From: Callaeas wilsoni
Taxonomy: Eukaryota; Chordata; Aves; Passeriformes; Callaeidae
Direction of reading: 5' to 3'
Length of the DNA stretch: 64,000 nt
NCBI GenBank assembly: GCA_013398955.1
Contig: VWPU01011627.1
Span: 1-64,000 of the forward strand
Positions 37,301 through 49,182 of this stretch are shown piece after piece (position 1 is the stretch's first letter; each line of letters begins with the position of its first letter). The translations under genes were made by a program, and so were the position numbers. Below the pieces are notes generated by a model. The model saw nothing but the letters and a program-made list of their open reading frames with translations, did not search any database and was not told the DNA's origin.

Positions 37301-40300
37301 TGGACTGGTTCAGGGATATTTGTCTTGCAGGCCTATCAGACAGTTCATGGTGTACCTATCACCTGCGGCTCTATTCACAGGTATAGGTTTTTAGGCCATA
37401 CAGAAAGAAAATATCAAATATACATCTGGTAGGGGAGAAAAAGGAGTTGTTCAAAGGTTCCTCCTCTCAGTATATTTTCTAGTGCATTGCCAATTTCGTT
37501 TTTAGTGCTTTAACATGGGACATTCTTTGGAGTTTTTTTAAATCTGGAAGGTATTTTCTTGCTTCAAACTCAAGCTTTGTTTTGTTAAGATCGTTCCTTT
37601 GTGTATATTCTCACAAAAAATTTTAAAAATCAGTTCCTCTTCTGTCTTTATGCAACTCAGATGTCTTCCCTGCCCCTGCAGACTGCAGCCTGGCCCCTTT
37701 GCCATTTACCAGCCCCTTTCATTCCACCTGCAGCGGGTACGTGAGCGCAGTGCCGTGCCAGGGCTGGCCCGCAAACCTCCCCACATCGCACGGCCCTCTG
37801 GATCACAGCCCTCTGAAGCACGGGAGAGGCACTTCCGTGGGGATGTGTAGGAAGTGAGGATGTCAGTAACAGGTAGGCTGAGCTGCTTGGGGAATAGTCT
37901 CTACCCGAAACGCAGAGATTGCTGTATTAATAAAGAATGCCAGCCACCATCAGCTTTGATCACTTCATTCACTTGTTACACCCCTTTTCACTGCCCTATC
38001 CGTTTTGCTTAAATCTTTCCAAATTGCAAAGTTGTCACAACATCGATCATGCATTCCTTCAGCGTCGCGCTCTTGGTGGGTACTGCCAAGAACAAACAAT
38101 AAAACCAGTCGTTGCCCTGCTTTAATTTTTATGAATTGTTGAATGTCCTGAGCTCCCACTGATTTCAGTCTTCTAGTGGGAATTGAGGGCATTCAGGGAT
38201 TGCTGGGAAACTCACCCTTTACACCATGTACATGTTGATTGCAGTGTCTCCACTTCCTTGTAACTTCTTCACAAATCAATCTTTCCAATCTCCTAGTAAT
38301 TTGCTGCTCTCCCAGATGCCTTCAGCATGCTGGTATGGTTTTTTCTGTGGAATTGATACCTGCATTTGTGTTGCAGTTTCAGTGGGTTGATACAGGAAAA
38401 ATGGGAAAATTTTGAACCAGAGAGAGTCTTCTGGGAGCGCGTCCTTTGCTTGTGAAATGGGTCCATTTCTCTGCTCGTACATGCTGAGCTGCATTGGGAT
38501 GAGGCTGTTCCGAGATGAAGTGGTGTAGTTTCTTTGTTCCTGAAGAAAACGTTGGGTGTTTACAGAGGAGAGCAGTCCCACACGGCTCAGTGGGAGTGTC
38601 TGCCTTGCTGGATGTGAGCGTATGACATCCTCTGGAAGTGGAATCTTCTCGGGCAGACAAGAGGTGCTGTGTTTCCCACAGGTCACATTAAGATTATGAT
38701 CCTTCAAAACGCTGGTTTTATGCAAAGGGACATTATTTCTGGGTAAAGAACCCTGCCCACAGGTTAGGTCAAATTTAATGTGATCTGTTATTGGAGATAT
38801 TGGATTTTATATTGTAGAAAGCAATGCTGAACCTTCAGGCCAATGATTTCTACTGAGCCCAATATTGAATGCTAGCTGGTTTTATTTCCCACATTTTAGG
38901 AAAAAGACAAGACATTTATATGAAAGAAAACAGAAATTTATTGAAAGTGTATTTTATTTTATGACAGCAATGAAAGTTAACCTACATTTGAAATCAAGGC
39001 TTTCATTTTACATACACCTTAAGATGTCACTGACAACAACTTCAATGAAACCTTTCAAATACTAAGGAATGCAACTGACTTTAAGGAGACTTAAGAACAG
39101 GAATTAAGTTTGCCTAATTTATATAATTTGCACTTGTTTAAACCTTCTGAATTTAGAATAAATTATAATAGTTAATATAACTTAATGCAATTTACTAATT
39201 CTAAAAGCCAGGTAAACATTTATTTAACCTCATAAAGTCAACAATTTTACCAACTCAAATCTTTTCACCCATAAAATAGTAATATTTTCTACTTAATCCC
39301 AAACTCTTTTGAACCCAAGTTTAGTAAAAGGTATGTATTGAGTATGAACCATCAACTATATAAAAGAACAGATGTAGGAACTGAGATTGAATTTGTTATT
39401 TTTGTACACTGATGTCTCCAGCATAAACAGATTTATTCTAGGTTTCTGTTATCTCCTCTGTTCAAGCAGGGCCATGAAACTACAAGCTTAGAAGAGGAAA
39501 ACTTCTTGATCTACTTTGGCCCCTGTTGTTCTTTTCCTATGATCTTTATGGCTAACCACAGGGGCAGAGGGTCTAGATGGCTGAGATTAATTTTCTGAGG
39601 CCACTGTTTGCATTCATGTTCAAATGCCATGAGCAGCTGGGCTTTAGATTCAAATTTGAATGCAACAGTGAAACAGAACTCTCTTGTTTGAATTTTTCTT
39701 TTGCCTACAGCTCCAAAGTGGTCCACAAGTGTCTGCCTTCGTGTTCCCCCCAGTCACTTCTGCAAATCCTTTACTTAATGTTAGCTGGAGAGGTGATGCT
39801 CTTTAGGAAATGTCTTTAGAAACTTCTTGAAAACAGGAAAGAGGGCAGATGGGAGAGAGACCCAACAAGGAGTTGACCCAGAAGCCTTCTTTTGGGGGTC
39901 TTGCTTGGGAATATACAGAAAGAAAACTGACTGAGGTCTGATTTCTGTGGAGATTCACTTCCTCAGATGCACAAGTTGAAGAATTTCCAGTGCTCCGAGA
40001 ATCAGCGAAAAATTCAGGAATAAAAGTTTGTGATCTAATTTTTATAGCTGCTGAGTATATTTAGCTCATGTTCACTCTTGGATGACCTTACTTATGCACA
40101 CAGAAATGTCTGTCATCTTCACTTTTTTTTTTTAATCTGGAGAATAAAAAAAGAGCCTTTTGTCCAGGTGAGAAAGGGAAATGATGCAAACAAAAGCCTG
40201 CTGGAATGGCAGATGTTACAATAGAAAATAAATGTCAGGATGGAAAGATCTGAGTTACTGAATTTTAAAATCTTTTACAAATTGGCTTGCATTTTAATTG

Positions 40301-41789
40301 AAGTCTTTCACTAATCTAGTGGAAATGAAAAGATGAGGGAGAAGGAAGGGTGATTGTTTTAAAAGCACTATAATGACACTCTTGTTTTCAATGTATAAAC
40401 TTGTTTTTTTAACAAGGTTGGAGTATCAAGCACTGACAGGTGCAGAAGACACTCTGGATGAGTTTCTTTATCAATGAGTGAGTGCCGTGAAGTCTCGGGC
40501 AGATCAGCAAGGCAATGATTCACCCTGTGTAGGTTTGAAAAGGGATTTGTCCATATTGACTTGTCCTAAGTTTCTGGAAATGATTGCCTTGGCTGTTTCT
40601 GTTCCATTAAACATGCACACTCTGCACCGGAGACTTCAGCTATTTGCAGCAGTTACTGTGGCAGAAATTCAGTTTTTCTGAAGTATTAATGTGCAGCGTG
40701 AGAGTTTCTGAGGGACACTTTTTGTTACTCAGGTCTATATTTCTTTCAGAAAATGCTGTGTTATGACTTCAAGCCAAGCGTCTGATGTGATTAATGCAGC
40801 TTCAGAGACTTGCTTTAGTGTTTCTAAGGGTGCCCTTTGATAGCTGAGGCTTATGCTGTATATACCCTCTTTGGGACGACCATAAGAAAGGACTGGAGAC
40901 ATTTCTGGAAGTTGTGGACAAAAGCTTGTGTCATAAAACAGGCTTCCAGTTAGTTTGGTTGGCATTGGCATGGGGCTTTCCTCAGCCTTCGCTCTGCTGA
41001 GCCTACAACAGAAACAGGTGCCACTCTATACCCATGACTCTGTAGGAGAGGGGAAGTTCTCCAGCTGGAGTGAGGGATTCCAGCATGCCCTGTTTCCTTA
41101 ACTTTGTTTCATTCTGGGTTTTGAGCAAAACTGTTCTTCTTGCTCCCACTCAGGATCTTGTTGCTGGTGTGTTCCCAGATGTGAGACGGAAGGGTCAACT
41201 CTGCTTCGGACTCAACATCTCCCATTTAGTTTTTATTTACAGCAAAAAATTCAAGTTAACATCATTTAAGAAAACACCTGCTTTGAGGAGAAAATCAGTG
41301 GGGACTATATGGCATCAGCCTTCTGATATTTCCACCTCTAGCCTCTTTTCAGCACCACCATGCTGGACCTTTGCCTAAATTCTCTGGTTCTTCTTTGCAA
41401 AACAATTGCAGCTGGGAGAAAATCTTCACTGATAAGATTTTCTAGCTTTAATTCTCCTACCATTCTGCTAGTAAGGGCTGGAAAGGTGATTGATTGCAAG
41501 GCATTTGTTTGCACCTATTCCTCCTTGACAGCCTCAGGCCGGAGCGTGCAGCAATCCCAGACAGCCCTAAGAGAGGTCGTTCTGTTCATGCTTGCAAAAG
41601 CCTTTGAAAGTCCTTTTGTCAAGGGATTCCCTTCTCTGTAGGTGTGAGGGTGGTCTCCTGTGCAGGCAGCTGTCCCAGCTGCCCACTGGTGTCCATACGA
41701 TGGCACAGGTCCCTCAGCTGCCTGCTGGTGTGGCAAATTTGGTTTATAGGTGCAGGAGAAACCTGAACATGTTTTTGCTTTTATCTTCT
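34323..41789. other. AT-rich intron, mostly unique
   Basis: No exon or RNA gene supported. The part from about 35880 to 36700 is AT-rich and free of recognisable transposons and contains repeated ATTA/TAATTG cores, so it is a candidate conserved noncoding element. A 149-codon minus frame at 38276-38725 and an 83-codon plus frame at 37599-37850 have no recognisable domains. Confidence 0.5.
37162..37255 (-). mobile_element. CR1 LINE 3' fragment
   Basis: CAGAATCGTGGAATATTTTG, then GAGTTGAAAGGGACC, then a block ending AGGACTACCCAAAACTAAAC. This is the reverse complement of the avian CR1 3' terminus. Short and diverged. Confidence 0.85.
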
Positions 41790-42625
41790 TGTAGTGGGTT
41801 GCCCCTGACTGGATTCCAGGCACCCACCAAAGTCTGTCACTCACCTCTGTAGCTGGACAGGGGAGAGAAAACATAACAAAGGGTTCATGAGTTTACATAA
41901 GGACTGGGAGGGATCACTCACCTATTTCTGTCATGGGCTAAACAGGCTCTAATTAGAGATATTACTTGAATTTATTGCTAGTGAAATCAGAGCAGAATAC
42001 TGAGAAGTAAAATAAGACCTTAAAAACATCTTCTCCACACCCCTCCCTGCTTCCCAGCTCTACCTCCTCCCCCAGCAGTGCAGGGAGACAGGGAGTGGGG
42101 GCCATGGTCAGTTCCTCACACATTGTCTCTGCAGCTGCTCAGGGAGACACGTCCTTCCCCTGCTCCAGCGCAGGGTCCTTCCCACAGGAGACAGTTCTCC
42201 AGGAACTTCTCCAGTGTGAGTGCATCTCACAGCCAACACTTCTCCCCAGACTGATCCAACGTGGGCTGCGGGGACACAGCTGCCTCACCATGGGCTGCAC
42301 CAGGGGAATGCGGAGCCTGGAGCACCTCCTGCCCCTCCTTCTGCACTAACCTGTCTGCTGGGCTGTTCCTCTCACATGTTCTCACTCTGCTCTTGTCTGA
42401 CTGCAATTACATCGGGGCAATAACTTTTTTTTTTCCCTTCTTAAATCTGTTATCACAGAGGCGTTGCCACCGTTTCTGCTTGGCCCAGCCTTGGCCAGAG
42501 GCGCGTCCGTCTCAGAGCCGGCGGCATTGGCACAGCTGGACAAGAGGAACCCGCTGGCAGCTCCTCACAGCAGCCACCCTTGTGCCCCCCAAGCTGCCAA
42601 AGCCTGGCCATGCGAGCCCAGTGCT
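41790..42625 (-). mobile_element. Near full-length solo ERV LTR (minus strand)
   Basis: Begins TGTAGTGGGTTGCCCCTGAC and includes AGCTGGACAGGGGAGAGAAA, the subrepeat region TTCTCCAGTGTGAGTGCATC, and the block CAGAGGCGTTGCCACCG, ending near GCGAGCCCAGTGCT. The layout matches an avian LTR family (probably ERVL-type) that also supplied the truncated copy at 10474-11329. In LTR sense (minus strand) an AATAAA lies at 41971-41976. The bases just outside are CTTCT on both sides (41785-41789 and 42626-42630), a 5-bp target duplication as expected of ERVL-type insertions. No internal retroviral genes are present, so it is a solo LTR. Confidence 0.8.
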
Positions 42626-43256
42626 CTTCTGTGTTCCTCTTAAATCTGTTTTCACGTTCATAGCTGCTCGGAGAAATGTCGTGGCAGCATTTCTTCCCCT
42701 CCTTTGCCTGACTTTCAGCAAGTGAAACGTTGCTGTTTGGCAGAGGCAGGTTTCTCTCTGACAGGGTGCAGCATGTACCTCTCACTCTGGGTGCAGCCCA
42801 GAGTATTGCTGTCAACATCAGCCTGATCAGCGCTGGGCCCCTGGGAGTGCTGCAGTGCCCTCTCCCATCTGGCTGAAAAGGAAAAGAAGGAGAAGAAAAA
42901 ACTTCTCCAAATCTCTTAAGTCCAGGAAAGGGGGCCACACATGTTTTAATGACAGACATTTTTTAAAGCTTGTTTGCATTCGGGTGATAATGTACTTTAG
43001 TATGGTAGGGGAAATGAGAAACTTCACACATGGCATCTGGAAATCCTTGCGGCTCACTACCCTCCTTGACAGCAATAATGTGGCTGTAAATTTCCCCCAA
43101 CAGAAAACATATAACTGCATCAGCCATACCAGAAACAACCTTTCATTTTCTTTTAAATGGATGTGTTGTTTTAAATCCCAGCTTTTTAATAGCTTCATAT
43201 AAATGTTTGTGAGCCTCTGAGGTAAGTAAGTATATTTTTACTTCTTGTTCTTATGT

Positions 43257-43345
43257 CATAGACTCACAGAATCATTTAGGTTGGAAAAGATCCCTAAGGT
43301 CATCGAGTCCAGCTGTTAACCTAACACTACCATGTCCACCAGTCC
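43257..43345 (-). mobile_element. CR1 LINE 3' fragment
   Basis: CACAGAATCATTTAGGTTGG, AAAAGATCCCTAAGGTCATC and GAGTCCAGCTGTTAACC are the reverse complement of the avian CR1 3' end, followed by the common 'acactaccatgtccacc' extension. Confidence 0.93.
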
Positions 43346-44698
43346 TTACAGAAAATCAGTCTATGGCTCAATTTAGTGTCTGGAGTGGTGGGTCCTGACA
43401 TATTCACATGCATCTCACAAAGATGAAAGGGGTGTCACTCTTGCAAGCACTCTTGATAAGTCTCTGCAGCACTAATTTATTCTCTTTGTGCACATGTTAT
43501 AGCTAAGCCTGATGGCGGATGGAGTTCCTTTGGCTGACCCAATAACCATTTCTTTGTCTTTTTGCAGCAAAAACCTCGTCTGTGCTAAAATGTTGATACT
43601 GGTATGATGGCCGGGTTCGGGATGGATTTGCCAGCTGCCTCAGGGAAAATGCCTTTATGACCAAAACATACAAAGTTTAAAATACAGTGCAGTGCTTCAA
43701 AGTTTGTAAAACTAAGACCTTTGGTGCCCTGTGGAGCTGGCAGAAGTTTAGGTACAGTGTAGTAGTCTGTACAGTGCCTGTGTTTTAGCAAAGCAGAGGT
43801 TGCTGTTTCTGTGCTTGCAGAGGCAGACACTTAAGAAGAGGGATGCTGAGCACATTGCCACTGCTCTGAAATGCCCTTTTGCCAAGGGATGCACCTGGAT
43901 TCATACCAGTGTCAGAAGGCTGAATCCAAATATGGAGTATTTAACGCTTTCAATTCCTTTTCCATTGGCTGGTCTCAGCTGTGCACCAATGAAGCTCAAG
44001 ACCTCTTCCTCACTTGAAACTTCTCCACGTGTCAAGAGGCACTCAGCCAGCCACTGGCCAAGGTAGAAACAATTGCATTTATTCAGATGCAGGAGTCTTG
44101 GTCAGGACTTTGCCCACTAGGCAGTAACACCCCTAAAACTTCCTGTGGTGTGTGACAGCCTGCACAGGGCAGAGACTGCACACTATGGACCAGGCAGAAG
44201 GGAAGCGCTCTTCCAAGACCAACCCATATGGAATGGAGGCTTATCCTGGAAACAACCAGGAAAGGGGAAGGATTGGTGTTACTTGTCCTTACTGTTGAAA
44301 AAGAGCAGGGGGAGGAGACGGAGGGAGGGAGGGAGATAGTAGGAGACACAGCACATTGAAAGAGGGGAGAGAAGAATGCATAAAGTGGCAATGATTAAAA
44401 GAAAAATGAAATAATTTTATGCACCGGAGATTACTGGTTACCATATCAGCAGGTTAGACTAAACAGGTGATAAAGTCTCATGAGCAAACTGGGAGCTTGG
44501 TAGGGACAGAAATCTCTAAGCCACATTAATAAATGTTGACTGCAGTTCCAGATGTGTTTTAACAGGTGTATTTAAACTTTGCTCCTCTGCTGCGTGAAGC
44601 TGCCCTGCTCATAGCTCCTGCCAGTGGGTGTGGTGATGCCAGCTGTGAGGGCTGTGCTGGGACATGTGCCCCATCCTGGTCCTAATGCCAGCCCTCAG

Positions 44699-44824
44699 CT
44701 CCTGGAAGTGTTCAAAAGGCACGTGAATGTGGCACTTGGGGACAAGGTTTAGTGGTGAACACAGCTGGGTTAATGAACTCAGTGGTCTCAGAGGTCTTTT
44801 CCAACCTTAATGAATCTGTAATTC
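44699..44824 (+). mobile_element. CR1 LINE 3' fragment
   Basis: CTCCTGGAAGTGTTCAAAAG through GGACAAGGTTTAGTGG and CAGAGGTCTTTTCCAACCTT to AATGAATCTGTAATTC is the plus-strand CR1 3' end. It belongs to the subgroup that contains the 'catggtttagtggg' motif. Confidence 0.9.
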
Positions 44825-47800
44825 AGTGTTGGAACTCAGAAGCAAAGTCCTTCTGCTCCTTGTGAAATGCCCATTGTTGCTGTCAGGACTAGAAGCCACT
44901 GGTGTCTGGGGCTGCTCCAGAGGATAATCATGGGTGTGGGTGGAGGGCAGGCATCTTTCACGAATCTTTTTCACCACAATATGTAGAGAACGAACATCTG
45001 GAACAGGTACAACTGTGAAGGGAGCACAGGCACTCGACAGAGCTGCAGCTGGAAGCCCAGTCTCCTCTTCCAGTCCCATGTCAGTGGTACTCAGGCACAA
45101 AACAACCTGTAAAGTTTCTTTCCTACTGCATCAGGCCTAAAGAAAGTGGGATTAAGAATTACACATGAAACTGTGTTTGCACTTCATTACTCATTTATCC
45201 AAAACAAACAAAGAAAAGGTTTCCAAATGTATGCTTTTTGAGTAAATGTGATGTAAAGTAAAGCCATGAGCTGGGAAGCAGAAGAAAGTAGTGATTTACT
45301 ATAGAAACAAATAAGTCGTAAAAAGGTTATAAACAACTGTGATTTTCTTTAAGTTCTCTGGCATGTACTACCCCTTAAATTATTTTTCTTTAAAGAGCCC
45401 TCCCATCAACCAAAGCAACCACTTTAACTAAAAAAATACGTAACAAAGATTACATATTAGGGTTCTAATGCATTTGGTGGCTACAGAAAGCAAAATTTTC
45501 TTATGATTCTCCAAGATAACCCTGCAGATTTTGAAAGACATGAATGGGGTTTCAATGATAATGAAATCAGCAGCATGGTATTTACCCTGCTTGCGACGTA
45601 CAGTGGGATGCTGGAGCCTGGGGCGGAGGGGCAGGGAGAGCCAGGCAGGCATTTTTCTCTCTGACGAATGAGTAGGTTGTGAGGAACACTTCCAAATTTA
45701 AACAAAATGCATTATGGTGCAGTCTTATTTGATTACTCAGCTCTTCATTCTTGAATCTCTTAGCTGAACTTCAAAATAAGTAGTCATGGCTTCTGTTCTT
45801 TAACAGCTGGTGGTGTTCTGATACCTGAGTTCATGATGAGGTTAGGGTTTCTTTTTCTCCCCTTGGACTGGTGTCTTGGGAATCCTTCAGAAGTGCAGCA
45901 ACATTGCTCTCCTCCACTTTAGCTTGAACATCAGTGACTCAGATTGGTTCTGCAGGGAGGCAGGAATGGGCAGCTGATCTAATGGGAAGGAAGTATGGAC
46001 AGGTCTTTCTTTAGGCTGAAAAAAGAGAGTTAAAGGAGTCCCAATTTTAAACATGTTTTGAGACTGAGCTTGCAAGAAATGACTTAGCCTGTAACTCTAG
46101 TATGTTGTAGGTCTCTTGTGGGTTCATAATTTTTACAAAATATTTATTGTACTGTAGCTAGAATGATACTGTTAGCTATAAAATCTCCACAAAATGCTAC
46201 TTTGTGCTTGTGAAGTAACTTTGAAACCAAGGTTGGTGTTGGATGTATCCCAAGGTCTTTCACATGCCGATCAAACATTTCTCTACTTGGCCCATCTGGT
46301 GTCAGAAGCTGTCACCTAACACAAACCAAGGCCAGATACCCTGGACATATTGAAAATTTAAATACCTCTTTGCACCTGCTGTGAAAACAAAGCACCTTAA
46401 CTGCATGGGACACAGACACCAAGTAAGCTGCACGCTAAATGAACAGTTTTTGCAAAGAGTTGCATGAAATCCTAGTGCAGGGTCTGTAGAGCTGAAAATG
46501 AAGGCAGCTCCCCAGGTCTTCCCTTGCCTCTGGATGCACAGAGCTATATGGCTGCAGGCTCTGGCATTGTCCTGTGTTAGACAGCCTCTGGACATGGCCA
46601 GAACCCCCACCACTGAGCCGGAGAAGTGACCTGCTCTCTTAAAATCTCATTAGAGTGAACGCTGAGCTGAGAAATCATGTCACAGCTTTTCCTGTTGGTA
46701 ATGTCATCTCTGGAAGAAATGTGCCTCCTTAATGCCTGAGCTTTGATTCTGTTGGTGCTGCTGTAGGGCATGGTGGAATATGTCACTGGTCTGGCTGCAG
46801 TTCCCTGGCAAAACAAGCAGAGCTCAGTAACGTGTCTGGCGGTACACAGATGCGTGCTTTCAAAAGGGCTGGATTTTAGGGAGGCTCCTGGGCGTGAGCC
46901 TCGCAAGGAGCGGGCCCTCCACAGCTGTGCTCCGACAGACAGGCAGACAGATCGGGGCTGCTCTCAGCAGCAGGAGGGGGAGGTGGTCCATGGACGTTTC
47001 TGCAGTTCCTGCGTCTGTTTGCCCGCCTGTGTGCGCCGACTCGTCCACGCGGATTTCTCTCAGATATGCTGGATAAACAATATAATGCTGCTCTGTTAGG
47101 CCAGCCTTTCATTAGGTCACTTGGTGCAGCCATCTCCCAGTCTTTTAAGTACCATCACTGTGTGCCATATGAATCTGGTCAAAAGAAACCTGCAGTGATT
47201 CGAGCATCTGCTTTCTACAGTTCTTGAGTCACAGGCTCGTACTCAGAACCTCACTGAAGCATCAATACACAATTTAATGTAATTTTTTGGTCTTTTTGAT
47301 CATCTCTCCCTGAACTCAAACCACTTTTTCTGGGGTACGTGCAGCTTAGAAACATGCATTAAGGTATACGTACAGTTTAAAGTGGTTAGAACACCATGGT
47401 TGTGTAAAGCTCTAATAATAAATAAGGGGAGAAAAGGATACTTTTGTGATAGTTGAAGTGTATTTCTTAAAGAATAAACAATAGGAAGCAAACCAGCACC
47501 CAGAATTTCTTCTCAGCAAATAAGCGTTACTTAAACAATCGTAATTCCTTTAAAAATGAACTTCATTTTGCCTAAGAGAACAAACAGAACTGGAGCCACC
47601 TACTGAGAAATTCTATTTTGCTAATTTTTATCTATTCTAATGCAAATAGTGGTTTTAATCCCCTTAACTCATCCATCATGCATGACAGGTCAGCCAGCCC
47701 ATTGTCTATGTATTTGAAGGATTCCTGTCCAAATCAGACTTTCTGTCAGCAGCGTTGGGCAAGAGTCTGCTCCTTCCTGAGCTGCTCCTGTCACTGAGAA

Positions 47801-49104
47801 ACTGCAACTACCTCAGAAAACAACCCGGGAATTGCACGTGGAATTCACACGGGGTCTTCGCAGATAGGTTACTGACAGTTCCTATCAGAGCAGGGGACAA
47901 AAACCTCGCAATGTCAGATTAAGGGCATCCAGGTTTTTGTATAATCTACTAAACATCTGTAGCTGATCCAGAGATATGGCAAAGGTCAAAGTTTGGAGAT
48001 TTTTTCCTGTGGGGATTTCTTAGTATATTCTGAAGCCTAAAAATTGCTGTTTGTTTTGAAGTGCATTTTTGGTTGCAGTAAAATACAGTTTATTGTAAGT
48101 AGAAAATAATTACTAGGAGAAAAAAAAAGCAAAAAAAAGCCATGTATTTTTGTAGCATTTAAATTTTAATTAAATGGGGCTTAGAGTAAATTGTAAAACC
48201 TTCTTTTGTTGAGACAACCGACACTGACAAAATATTAATTAATGAATATTCAGAGAGCTCTCTGGATCACTCCTCTCTTTTTGAAATATGTTCTGCCTCT
48301 GTTTTTAAAAAATCAGAAGAAGAAAATTAATAAACATTGCTTATGTGGAATATTTCCCAGTACGAAGACCTGCCAAACAGAATCCAATGCATTGCATTAA
48401 TGTCAATGAGCACTTTTGAACCAGATGTGTCTATGGGTCTTTTTCATTGTTTTCTCTAAAACTGAAGCTGGGATAAAACCCCAAGATTAAGACTTGACAT
48501 GAGGAGAGTATCTTTCTGTGCTACTATTAGGTCATTTCCCTTTTGCTGTGTAAATTAAATTGTGGTCTTGATTCAATCTGGGATCATTTTATTGTTGTTG
48601 GTTTTAATACAATACACAAAAAGTTCTTTTCTTTGGAAGTATCATTATGATATAACTTCAATGAGTCATTGTAATTGTTCGCTCATTAGCATGCGAAGGG
48701 ATTATTTTGGTTGTTTCTGGGATCTTTTCTTTCCCCTCTCCTCTTGGGCAGCCCAGCTAGGGTACGCCTTGCAAGCAGTTAATTTGTGTATAATAATATT
48801 GAAGTGACCTATTGTAGTTTTGTGTGTGTGTCCATACCCACACCCCACTGGGGCAGCCCTTAAAACCCGTTTTAGGAACCCTGAGGTCTTTGTCCCCTCC
48901 CGGTCCTGTCCTCTCCTGGCCACTTCTGTGCATGGTCCTTACCTAAATTCTGAGCCAGACCCGTGGCTCCCAAAGGGTTCGGAGCACCAACAAGCTCCAA
49001 CAAGTCAAAGACACACAGTTGATTTTTTCTCCCATCCCATTCCCTGGGGACTGTGAGACCTGCCTGTGTCCTGGGCCCCAGCCCTCCGACACATACTGCT
49101 GCTC

Positions 49105-49182
49105 AAAGAGGGGGAAAAGAGAAAGAAAAAACAAAAAGAAAAGCAGAAAAAAAGGAGGAAAAAAATAAAGAAAAAGAAAAGG
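49105..49182. repeat. Purine (G+A) tract
   Basis: A 78-base run of A and G broken at only three positions (C at 49132 and 49144, T at 49166). Long polypurine runs can form triplex structures and slow transcription. Here it is probably a decayed simple repeat. Confidence 0.8.

Noticed and set aside
38276..38725. 149-codon minus-strand open frame
   Set aside because: No recognisable domain or flanking signals; its length is within what 64 kb of noncoding DNA yields by chance.
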